Below are positions 7,743 through 15,156 of a stretch of 64,000 nt of DNA, piece by piece. The stretch's first letter is position 1; each line of letters starts with the position of its first letter. Origin of the DNA: Brumimicrobium glaciale (GTDB lineage Bacteria; Bacteroidota; Bacteroidia; Flavobacteriales_D; Crocinitomicaceae); assembly GCF_004152935.1 (NCBI RefSeq), contig NZ_SETE01000004.1, positions 372,001-436,000 of the forward strand, in the 5' to 3' direction. The notes beneath the pieces are model-generated. The model was not told the DNA's origin and ran no database searches. It saw only the letters and a program-made list of their open reading frames with translations. The position numbers and the translations under genes are program-made.

Positions 7743-9515
7743 CTATTCTTCATCTCCTAAAAATTGTTTTTCGTATAAATTCTTATAAAATCCATCTTTT
7801 GCCAAAAGCTCCTGATGACTTCCCTCTTCCATCACACGTCCTTGATCTAGCACAATAATTTTATCTGCTCGTTGAATTGTCGATAATCTGTGAGCGATAA
7901 CGATTGATGTTCTACCGACAGTTAATTTCTCTGTTGCTTTTTGAATTAATTCCTCACTTTCATTGTCAACACTTGAAGTGGCTTCATCTAAAATCAAAAT
8001 GTGTGGGTTGTAAACATAAGCACGAATGAACGCCAGCAATTGCTGCTGACCAGTTGATAGCACTCCTCCTCTTTCGCCTATTTCGTAATCGTAATTGTTG
8101 GGTAATTTCATGATGAAATCATGCGCTCCAACAGCTTTTGCTGCTTCAATTACTTGTTCTCTTGAGATGTTTTTATCTCCAAGCGTAATATTATTGATTA
8201 TCGTATCTGAAAACAAGAAAACATCTTGAAGAACTATCGAAATATTTTGTCTTAAATACGTTAAATCTACATCTCGAATATCGGTTTCTCCAATTGTAAT
8301 TGTTCCTTTTTGGTACTCATAGAAACGAGAAAGCAAATTAACTATTGACGACTTCCCTGCTCCTGTTGCACCTACAAAGGCAACTGTTTGGTTTGGTTTT
8401 ATCGTTAAATTAATATCTTTTAAAACCCAATCTTCATCTTGGTAAGCAAACCAAACTTTATCGAATTGAATATCTTTTTGAAAGTCAAGATTTCTAATTT
8501 CTCCAGCATCTTGAATTACTTCATCTCTGTCTAATGTTTTGAAAACACGTTCAGCACGAACAACTCCTCTTTGCAATACATTGAATTTATCTGCTAATTG
8601 ACGAATAGGTCGGTACAACATATTTACCCAAAGTGTAAACTTCACAATTGTTCCAGTTGAATCTGCCGCTTCAGAAAGTCCGCTAGAAATTGACCAAGCG
8701 CTAAAAACGATTAGGAAAGCGATAGATAAAGAGGTAAGGAATTCTACTACTGGAAAGAAGATTGAATTGGCCCAAATGGTATCAACATGCGCTTGTCTGT
8801 GACGTGCATTAATTTCTGCGAAACGTTCTTTCTCAACTTCTTCACGGTTAAATAATTGAAGAATTGACATTCCTGTTAAACGTTCTTGCACAAATGTATT
8901 CAAGCGATTGACTTCAACACTTTCTTTTTGGTAAGCTTTCTTCATTGCTTTTGCGAAAATTCGAGTTGCAATTAAAAGCAGAGGAATTGGCAATAAAACA
9001 AAGACAGTAAGTAATGAATTTGATAGAAACATCCAAACTATAATCGTGACAAGGACAAGAATGTCCTTGAACATATTGATTAATCCTTGTGAGAATATTT
9101 CAGAAATGGCTTCTAAATCTGATACAATCCGCGTAACCACAGAACCGATTGGCGTTTGGTCAAAGTATTTCATTTTAAAAGACATCATATGTTTGAACAA
9201 CTTGATTCTGATGTCTTTGATGAGTGATTGGGCTAAAAGATTGGCGAAAAATGTCGTGAAAAACTGGAAAACAGCTTCAAGAATAAGCATTCCAATAATG
9301 ACTATTGTCCAATATAAAAGAGCATCCGCATTTTGACCTTTATCGATATATTCGTCAACCATGTTCCCGATTATACTTGGGCGAAGTGGGGAAACGACAG
9401 CTAATCCTAACGTAAAAATAAACGCTAAAAATAAATATTTCTTGTATGGTTTTACATAAACGAACAAGCGTTTTAGAATGTAAAAATCAAATATTGGTTT
9501 TTTGGTATCGCCCAT
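7743..9515 (-). CDS. ABC exporter, fused permease and ATPase
   Basis: The 590-residue half-transporter resembles the MsbA/MdlB type. Six membrane helices occupy residues about 20-320. The ATPase domain has Walker A VGATGAGKSS near residue 385, Q-loop LQDVFLF, signature LSTGQQQLLAF (in place of LSGGQ), Walker B ILILDEATSSVD and H-loop IAHRLST. It should act as a homodimer exporting a lipid or drug-like substrate, which cannot be named from sequence. It is first in a leftward operon with the solute-binding-like gene and menD. A TATTTTTG promoter box lies four bases before the ATG. Confidence 0.92.
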   Translation of the reverse strand: MGDTKKPIFDFYILKRLFVYVKPYKKYLFLAFIFTLGLAVVSPLRPSIIGNMVDEYIDKGQNADALLYWTIVIIGMLILEAVFQFFTTFFANLLAQSLIKDIRIKLFKHMMSFKMKYFDQTPIGSVVTRIVSDLEAISEIFSQGLINMFKDILVLVTIIVWMFLSNSLLTVFVLLPIPLLLIATRIFAKAMKKAYQKESVEVNRLNTFVQERLTGMSILQLFNREEVEKERFAEINARHRQAHVDTIWANSIFFPVVEFLTSLSIAFLIVFSAWSISSGLSEAADSTGTIVKFTLWVNMLYRPIRQLADKFNVLQRGVVRAERVFKTLDRDEVIQDAGEIRNLDFQKDIQFDKVWFAYQDEDWVLKDINLTIKPNQTVAFVGATGAGKSSIVNLLSRFYEYQKGTITIGETDIRDVDLTYLRQNISIVLQDVFLFSDTIINNITLGDKNISREQVIEAAKAVGAHDFIMKLPNNYDYEIGERGGVLSTGQQQLLAFIRAYVYNPHILILDEATSSVDNESEELIQKATEKLTVGRTSIVIAHRLSTIQRADKIIVLDQGRVMEEGSHQELLAKDGFYKNLYEKQFLGDEE

Positions 9516-9519
9516 GGTG

Positions 9520-9527
9520 CAAAAATA
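9520..9527 (-). promoter_or_regulatory. Promoter -7 box TATTTTTG, abutting the start codon
   Basis: On the minus strand the sequence reads TATTTTTG-CACC-ATG. This matches the Bacteroidota -7 consensus TAnnTTTG. Only four bases separate it from the exporter start, implying an mRNA with almost no leader. No clear -33 TTG is present at the usual distance. Confidence 0.6.
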
Positions 9528-9833
9528 GCCTGTCGAATGAGATTTCCTTGTATTTAAAGTATAAATTATTGTAATAACATTAGAAACATTGATTGCGTAA
9601 GAAAGTTCAACAATTCAAAAGACAACAATAATTTGAAGTTACAATGTAAGAACCTTTAATAATGATGAATTCCCAAGGTTCGACAATCATTCAGAGAGAA
9701 AACGTTGGGTTGTTCTGCAAAACGTTCTGAATCATTGTTAAAATAAGGACAAATTCATGGAGTGAAGATGTTTAAAAACCCTACTAATTTTCGATAAATA
9801 AAAGTTGAAGATAGCTAATTCAAAAAGTAGCAT
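9528..9833. other. Divergent intergenic region with an extended imperfect hairpin
   Basis: This spacer separates the ABC exporter and rlmB. It holds an imperfect inverted repeat at 9683-9738: ACAATCATTCAG then AACGTT on the left, and AACGTT then CTGAATCATTGT on the right. It could be an operator or an RNA hairpin. No gene is seen. Confidence 0.5.
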
Positions 9834-9841
9834 TAACTTTG
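9834..9841 (+). promoter_or_regulatory. Promoter -7 box TAACTTTG for rlmB
   Basis: TAACTTTG followed by CACAC matches TAnnTTTG and lies 18 bases before the rlmB ATG. A TTG at 9805-9807 is further upstream than the usual -33 spacing. Confidence 0.6.
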
Positions 9842-9859
9842 CACACTACAATATAAGAT

Positions 9860-10615
9860 ATGTCATATAAAAAAGGTGAAATAGAGGATTTAATTTTTGG
9901 AGTTCATGCTGTAATTGAAGCAATTGATGCCAGAAAAGAAATCAATAAGATAATGATTCAACGTGGAATGGATAAAGCGCTCTTTAAAGAGTTAAAAGAA
10001 GCTTTAGCCAACAAGAAATATACGTTACAATTTGTTCCAGCCGAAAAACTAAATCGATTGACGCAAAAGAATCACCAAGGTGTGATTGCGTTTATTTCTC
10101 CTGTGATTTATCATGAAGTGTCTGATGTTTTAACAGATGTTTTTGAAAGAGGAGATATTCCTAATTTCTTAGTGCTTGACCGTATTACGGATGTTAGAAA
10201 TTTCGGAGCTATTGCAAGAACTGCAGAATGTTCAGGTGTTCACGCGATTATTATTCCAGATAAAAATTCAGCATTAATTACAAGTGATTCTATCAAAACT
10301 TCTTCTGGAGCGTTGACTAAAATTCCTGTTTGTAAAACAAAGGATCTTAACGAAGCTGTTTCTTTCTTAAAAGAATCTGGTTTGCGTATTGTTGCGTGTA
10401 CAGAAAAAACTCATGATTTAGTTTTCGATGTTACTATGACTGGTCCAACAGCAATTATTATGGGTTCTGAGGAAGATGGTATTTCTTCAGAGTTATTGGC
10501 ACTAGCACATCAGAGAGCTAAAATTCCACTATTGGGAACGGTTTCTTCTTATAATGTTGGTGTTTCTGCTGGGATTGTATTGTATGAGAAAATGAGACAG
10601 ATGATTTTGAGTTAA
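9860..10615 (+). CDS. rlmB: 23S rRNA (guanosine-2'-O-)-methyltransferase, TrmH/SPOUT family
   Basis: The 251-residue protein has an N-terminal L30e-like substrate-binding domain (LIFGVHAVIEAI...IQRG) and a C-terminal SPOUT knot. Motif 1 is LDRITDVRNFGAIARTAEC with the catalytic arginine, motif 2 is IIMGSEEDGIS and motif 3 is SSYNVGVSAGIVLYE. RlmB methylates the 2'-oxygen of G2251 (E. coli numbering) in the 23S P-loop using S-adenosylmethionine. Family paralogues act on tRNA; the L30e domain and length favour RlmB. The gene is monocistronic with its own promoter and terminator. Confidence 0.88.
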   Translation: MSYKKGEIEDLIFGVHAVIEAIDARKEINKIMIQRGMDKALFKELKEALANKKYTLQFVPAEKLNRLTQKNHQGVIAFISPVIYHEVSDVLTDVFERGDIPNFLVLDRITDVRNFGAIARTAECSGVHAIIIPDKNSALITSDSIKTSSGALTKIPVCKTKDLNEAVSFLKESGLRIVACTEKTHDLVFDVTMTGPTAIIMGSEEDGISSELLALAHQRAKIPLLGTVSSYNVGVSAGIVLYEKMRQMILS

Positions 10616-10643
10616 GAGATTCAAAAGAAATTTATAGATACTG

Positions 10644-10671
10644 GCCGAGGATTAATTTTCTCGGCTTTTTT
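10644..10671 (+). terminator. Intrinsic terminator of rlmB
   Basis: GCCGAG pairs with CTCGGC around a 10-nt loop and is followed by a run of six T residues, 28 bp after the rlmB stop codon. Confidence 0.8.
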
Positions 10672-10759
10672 GTTGGATGATGGAGGTTTGTGGGCGGCGG
10701 TACCGCTTTTTTTTAACCGCAGAGTTAGATGCGGTTTCGCAAAGTTCGCGGAGGAGATA

Positions 10760-10946
10760 CACCTGCGGTAAATGAGGAAACAGAGAGGTTTGGGTTGGTT
10801 AGTGGCGGTGCCACTTATTTCTAACACAGAGAACACAGAGGGTTTTCACAGAGATACACAGAGGATTCACCTGCGGTGAATGGAGAAACAGAGAGGTTTG
10901 GGTTGAGTTGGTGGCGATGCCAATTATTTCTAATATAGTGAACACA
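10760..10946. repeat. Two direct copies of a ~75-bp intergenic repeat
   Basis: The segment starting ACCTGCGGTAAATGAGGAAA at 10761 recurs at 10869, 108 bp downstream. Both copies continue CAGAGAGGTTTGGGTTG and then TGGCG(G/A)TGCCA with TTATTTCTAA. Between and around them are CACAGAG-rich tracts, and a related GCGAGATCTGCGGAAATCTG motif follows near 11080. Open frames across this area are artefacts of the repeat. No gene is seen between 10672 and 11116. Confidence 0.65.
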
Positions 10947-11116
10947 GAAACACACTGATCTTGACAATGTGAGGCTTTTCACAATTATGTAAAACTTTCC
11001 GAAGTAGAGATGCACAAACGACATTGATTTGAAGTGAATAGAGAAAATTGATTTCACCCTATTATCCTTCAAAAAAAATCTGCGAGATCTGCGGAAATCT
11101 GCAGGAGAAACACTAT

Positions 11117-11821
11117 CTAAAATCGTAAAATCAATGGTGGAATTTCTTCCAAGTGTTCGATTCTAACTAAATCAGATTTTCCTTCGTGTTTTTTCTCGGG
11201 GTCGAATAAAACTCCTCGGATCCCAGCATTTTCTGCTCCTACTACATCAGCATTTATGTCATCTCCTATCATTATAGAGTTGGCTGCTTTTGCTTTTGTA
11301 CGTTTTAACGCGCCTTGGAACACCAGTGGATGTGGTTTTGCTTTTCCAACTTCTTCACTGCACAATACATCATCAAAAAAGTGAAGTATCCCACTATTTT
11401 CTAATTTTGTAAATTGAACTTCTTTGAATCCGTTGGTGATGATATGTAAATTATAATTGTTATTCTTGAGATCTGTTAAGACTTCTTTTGTGGATGGAAA
11501 AAGATGCGTTTGATAAGGAGAGATTTCGAGATAACGGTTTCCCATTTGTTCCCCCATCTTTAAATCATCAATATTAAATTCTTTTAATGTATCTGTAAAT
11601 CGACCATTTCTCAATTGAATTTTATCAATTTTACCTTGTGCATAATCTCTCCAAAATCTTGCATTCACATCTCGATAAATAGTCATGAAAGCATCAAATG
11701 AAGAAGAATGATCGCTCAATTTTAGTTCGTCGTATATAATACGCAATGCACTTTCGGAGTTTTTATCGAAATCCCACAGTGTTCTGTCTAAATCGAAGAA
11801 CACATCTTTTATAAAATTCAT
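11117..11821 (-). CDS. HAD hydrolase, YjjG-type noncanonical pyrimidine nucleotidase
   Basis: The 234-residue protein has the haloacid dehalogenase motifs: DLDRTLWDF near residue 8 (nucleophile Asp), TNGF (motif II), K in GKAKPHP (motif III) and MIGDDINADVVGAENAG (motif IV). The DLDRTLWDFDKNS opening is characteristic of YjjG nucleotidases, which dephosphorylate damaged or noncanonical pyrimidine nucleotides. I chose the start at 11821 because upstream residues are not protein-like and the ATG there overlaps the TGA of the preceding gene as ATGA, implying translational coupling. The operon is upp, membrane protein, then this gene. Linkage to upp supports a pyrimidine salvage or cleaning role. 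Confidence 0.85.
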   Translation of the reverse strand: MNFIKDVFFDLDRTLWDFDKNSESALRIIYDELKLSDHSSSFDAFMTIYRDVNARFWRDYAQGKIDKIQLRNGRFTDTLKEFNIDDLKMGEQMGNRYLEISPYQTHLFPSTKEVLTDLKNNNYNLHIITNGFKEVQFTKLENSGILHFFDDVLCSEEVGKAKPHPLVFQGALKRTKAKAANSIMIGDDINADVVGAENAGIRGVLFDPEKKHEGKSDLVRIEHLEEIPPLILRF

Positions 11822-12285
11822 AACATTAAATCTTTGATGAAATACGTTCCACCAGTAATGATGAAACAATCTATCGTAAGGAACAAGATAATCAACGGAA
11901 ATGTTTGCTTATAGTGCTTATAAAACTTCGCAACTATTATTGTTCCTACTGGAATTGAGAGAAACAAAGGAAATGCCCAGTAAGAAAAAATTCTACCTAT
12001 TTTTTGTTTATAGCGAATTACTCTTCTATTGCTTTTGGTAAACTTCCTTCTAACAGGAATTACTTTTCCCTTGAGTTGCGCTTTTTTGACACGCTTTGCA
12101 TGTCTTTCAACTGAAAGATTCATGAAATAACTACTTCCAAAGTAAAATAAGGTTGCAGAAATATATCCTCCAATAGAACATACGATAAAAGTCTCCCAAA
12201 AAGTTAATCCAGCAGCTGGCCCGGCCAATGGAGTAAACATGAACTTCCATGAACTAAATAATGCGAAGCTTATGTAAGTCCACAT
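11818..12285 (-). CDS. Small multi-pass membrane protein, unknown function
   Basis: The 155-residue protein has about four hydrophobic segments: WTYISFALFSSWKFMFTPLA, LTFWETFIVCSIGGYISATLF, then two near the C-terminus. A very basic cytoplasmic stretch (about residues 70-105, VRRKFTKSNRRVIRYKQK) sits between pairs two and three. I do not recognise a named family. The start at 12285 is preferred: it lies 7 bp after the upp stop, whereas the longer frame would overlap upp. It is the middle gene of the upp-YjjG operon, coupled to the HAD gene by ATGA. Confidence 0.7.
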   Translation of the reverse strand: MWTYISFALFSSWKFMFTPLAGPAAGLTFWETFIVCSIGGYISATLFYFGSSYFMNLSVERHAKRVKKAQLKGKVIPVRRKFTKSNRRVIRYKQKIGRIFSYWAFPLFLSIPVGTIIVAKFYKHYKQTFPLIILFLTIDCFIITGGTYFIKDLML

Positions 12286-12292
12286 CACTATA

Positions 12293-12940
12293 TTATACTT
12301 TTTCTCCGTAAGCAAGATCGCCTGCATCTCCTAAACCTGGAACGATGTAAGCTTGTGCTGTAAGTTCAACATCTACTGCTCCTACCCAAATTTTTGTAGA
12401 TTTCGGTAACTTTTTCTCAATAAAGTTTAAACCTTGCTCTGTTGCTATACCAAACACTAAATGAATTTGCTTTGGCGTTCCATATTTTTTCAAAACTTGA
12501 TAAACACCCGCCAAAGAATTTCCAGTGGCTAGCATAGGATCACTGATGATTAATACTTTTCCATCCAAACTTGGTGATGCACAATATTCAACTTCGATTT
12601 CAAATTCTTCTTTTGAAGTATGCTTTCTATATGCACTTACAAATGCAGAATCTGCTTTATCGAAATAATTTAATAATCCTTGATGCATTGGGATTCCAGC
12701 ACGTAAAATCGTAGCTAAAACAATTTCATCATCACATGTATTCATCATCGCTTCCCCAAGTGGAGTCGTAATTTCTTTCTCTGAATACTTCAGTGTTTTT
12801 GAAAGTTCGTAAGCCATTATTTCGGCTATACGTTCAATATTTCTACGAAAACGCAAACGGTCTTTTTGCACCTTAGCATCACGAATTTCAGAAAGAAATT
12901 GATTGAATATCGAGTTGTTTTTTGAAAAATCAGTTATCAT
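12293..12940 (-). CDS. upp: Uracil phosphoribosyltransferase
   Basis: The 215-residue enzyme converts uracil and PRPP to UMP in pyrimidine salvage. The PRPP loop appears as VLIISDPMLATGNSLAG (about residues 128-144). A C-terminal uracil-binding region (YIVPGLGDAGDLAYG) closes the protein, as in the family. ILRAGIPMHQG is the upstream flexible-loop region. It is first in an operon with a membrane protein and a YjjG-type nucleotidase. A TAAATTTG promoter box lies 5 bases before the ATG. Confidence 0.94.
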   Translation of the reverse strand: MITDFSKNNSIFNQFLSEIRDAKVQKDRLRFRRNIERIAEIMAYELSKTLKYSEKEITTPLGEAMMNTCDDEIVLATILRAGIPMHQGLLNYFDKADSAFVSAYRKHTSKEEFEIEVEYCASPSLDGKVLIISDPMLATGNSLAGVYQVLKKYGTPKQIHLVFGIATEQGLNFIEKKLPKSTKIWVGAVDVELTAQAYIVPGLGDAGDLAYGEKV

Positions 12941-12945
12941 AGTTC

Positions 12946-12953
12946 CAAATTTA
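12946..12953 (-). promoter_or_regulatory. Promoter -7 box TAAATTTG of upp, abutting the start codon
   Basis: The minus strand reads TAAATTTG-GAACT-ATG. The box matches TAnnTTTG, and a TTG lies about 22 bases further upstream in the -33 region. The implied 5' leader is only a few nucleotides. Confidence 0.62.
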
Positions 12954-13142
12954 GCTCTAAAATAATACGTTATTACAATATAGAGAGAATTATGTTGATT
13001 TTTTTGGATTTTTAAGATTTGTTTAGGAATAAGATATTAACACAAGACCACGAGACACACCACGAAGTAGCACCGAAGGTAATCTCCCGTTAGCTTGCAT
13101 TAATTATTAAACGTTATAAATTAATAATTTAAAAAATTGCCC

Positions 13143-13216
13143 TTGTTTTGTTACACTATTTATTAAAAATTGGGTTTGTTCTGTTACATTATTTATTGAA
13201 AATTGGGTTTGTTTTG
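13143..13216. repeat. 33-bp direct repeat, 2.3 copies
   Basis: The unit TTGTTTTGTTACATTATTTA followed by TTGAAAATTGGGT begins at 13143, 13176 and 13209, an exact 33-bp period. It lies just upstream of the ATPase gene and may overlap its promoter region. The short open frame crossing it is an artefact of the repeat. Confidence 0.75.
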
Positions 13217-13244
13217 TTACATTTACATCAAATTACATTAAGCT

Positions 13245-14603
13245 ATGGTTTTGAAAAGAGAGCGGTTCAAGCAATTATTGGCTTGGAAAGAAAAAAAGAA
13301 CAGAAAGCCTCTAATATTGAGGGGAGCAAGGCAAGTTGGTAAAACGACACTAGTCAAGCAATTTGGTGAAACATATCAAAACTTTATTTACTTAAATTTA
13401 GAAAAATCAGATCATGCTAACTACTTCCTAAAAACGGATGATATTGATCAAATTATCAATACGATATTTCTAGTTAATGGAATCAAACTAGAGCAAAAAA
13501 ACAATACACTTCTTTTAATAGATGAGATTCAAGAAGTACCGAAGGCAATTCAATTATTGAGGTATTTCTATGAAGAATCTCCTGATTTACATGTTATAGC
13601 AGCTGGTTCACTTCTTGAATTTGCATTGGACAAAGTGGCAAGCTTTCCGGTTGGAAGAGTTGAGTTTTTATATTTGAATCCGTTCAATTTTAGAGAATAC
13701 CTTTTAGCCATCCCAAATAAATCAATTGTAAATGAACTGGATACTGTTCCTGTAGAAAATTATGCCCATGATTTATTAATGAAAGAGTTTCATCAATATG
13801 CAATTATTGGGGGAATGCCTGAAATAATAAAGAATTTTATTGAGTCAAATGATTTTACGGCACTACCTGAAATTTATGAAAGCATTTGGACCTCTTACAA
13901 AAGTGATGTGGAGAAATATTCAAAAGGATCTGTTTCAAGTAAGGTTCTAAATCATATCATAAATACAGCACCTTTTTATTTGGATGAAAGGATTAAGTTT
14001 CAAAATTTCGGAAATTCCAATTATAAATCAAGAGAAGTTGGAGAGGCTTTTAGAGATTTAACTAGCGCAAAAGTCATTCAATTAATTTACCCAACAACTG
14101 CAATAGAATTTCCTGCAATTCCAGATTTAAAGAAATCACCACGATTGCAAGTTTTAGATACAGGCTTAGTAAATCACACATTAAGAATTGCTCCAGATTT
14201 AATATTAACTGAAGATTTAAGTGAAAGCTACAAAGGTTCTCTATTACCCCACATAATAACTCAGGAGGTCATTTCTTTACAAACATTCAAGTCGGAATTA
14301 CCTAACTTCTGGGTTCGCGAAAAATCTCAATCCTCATCAGAATTGGATTTAATATTAAGTCACAGAAATATGTTAATCCCAATAGAATTCAAATCAGGAA
14401 AAACAGGTACTTTAAGATCATTGCATGAATTCATAGACCGATCCAATCATCCTTATGGAATTAGAATGTATGGTGGAGAATTTAACGTAATTAAAACCAA
14501 AACACCTAAAGGAAAAGAATATTACTTAATGAATTTACCCTATTATTTAGGTACTAAAATTTATGATTATATCGAGTTGTTATTGAACGATTATAAGCTT
14601 TAG
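13245..14603 (+). CDS. DUF4143-type AAA ATPase
   Basis: The 452-residue protein has Walker A GARQVGKTTLV near residue 28 and Walker B LLLIDEIQE near residue 92. A DUF4143 domain occupies the C-terminal half (NFWVREKSQSSSELDLIL, then IPIEFKSGKTGTLRSL). That C-terminal motif resembles the E/D-x-K core of restriction-endonuclease-like folds. These proteins are common, mobile and poorly characterised. They vary between close strains, and the lack of conserved neighbours here is consistent with an accessory gene. A DNA-related or conflict role is inference. The gene is monocistronic with a 33-bp repeat upstream. Confidence 0.85.
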   Translation: MVLKRERFKQLLAWKEKKNRKPLILRGARQVGKTTLVKQFGETYQNFIYLNLEKSDHANYFLKTDDIDQIINTIFLVNGIKLEQKNNTLLLIDEIQEVPKAIQLLRYFYEESPDLHVIAAGSLLEFALDKVASFPVGRVEFLYLNPFNFREYLLAIPNKSIVNELDTVPVENYAHDLLMKEFHQYAIIGGMPEIIKNFIESNDFTALPEIYESIWTSYKSDVEKYSKGSVSSKVLNHIINTAPFYLDERIKFQNFGNSNYKSREVGEAFRDLTSAKVIQLIYPTTAIEFPAIPDLKKSPRLQVLDTGLVNHTLRIAPDLILTEDLSESYKGSLLPHIITQEVISLQTFKSELPNFWVREKSQSSSELDLILSHRNMLIPIEFKSGKTGTLRSLHEFIDRSNHPYGIRMYGGEFNVIKTKTPKGKEYYLMNLPYYLGTKIYDYIELLLNDYKL

Positions 14604-14745
14604 GAAAATGACTAAGCTCTAATCTGTAAGCTTTGTTCAAACATTAAAAGATGAGTCCTTTAATACTAACAAGATCCCTCAGCAGTGGTAAGTTAAAAAA
14701 CAAACAACGCAACCGAATTATCAATTTTTAATTATCAATTATCAA

Positions 14746-15156
14746 TTAAACAGAGGCCATATACGATTGCAATATTATAGTAGCACTCACCTCATCGATC
14801 AATTCCTTCTGTTGTCTTTTCTTTTTAGAAACTCCTCCTGCAATCAAGGACTGCATTGCCATTTTGGAAGTGAATCTTTCGTCCATCATGACTATTGATA
14901 ACTCAGGAAATTGTTTGTCTAATGCTTCTTTGAAGAGACGAACATTTTGAGAACTGTGGGAATCCTCCATGTTTAGGCGTTTTGGTTCGCCAAGTACAAG
15001 TGTTCCTACACTTTTCTCTTTAACTGTTTTAATTAAGAAAGTCATCACTTCTCTTGTGGGAACAGTTGTTAATCCTGAAGCGATAATGTTATTTTCGTCT
15101 GTAATTGCTATTCCGGTGCGTTTCATTCCGAAATCAATTGCTAAAATTCTTTTCAT
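14746..15156 (-). CDS. ruvX: Holliday junction resolvase-like RNase H fold protein (YqgF/RuvX)
   Basis: The 136-residue protein has the YqgF fold: LAIDFGMKRTGIAITDE at the N-terminus with the first acidic residue, LVLGEPKRLN in the middle, and MMDERFTSKMA with further acidic residues. A C-terminal ELIDEVSATIIL helix carries the last Asp. The family acts in 16S rRNA 5' processing and possibly resolution of recombination intermediates. Its ATG directly follows the stop codon of the M1 peptidase gene (TAA|ATG), so the two are cotranscribed. Confidence 0.9.
   Translation of the reverse strand: MKRILAIDFGMKRTGIAITDENNIIASGLTTVPTREVMTFLIKTVKEKSVGTLVLGEPKRLNMEDSHSSQNVRLFKEALDKQFPELSIVMMDERFTSKMAMQSLIAGGVSKKKRQQKELIDEVSATIILQSYMASV

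Noticed and set aside
10621-11072. Two leftward frames of 71 and 83 codons after rlmB
   Set aside because: They lie across the terminator and the duplicated repeat; the translated text follows the repeat units.
13148-13342. 64-codon frame overlapping the DUF4143 gene
   Set aside because: Its first 25 residues are the translation of a 33-bp repeat and the rest is in the wrong frame of the ATPase gene.
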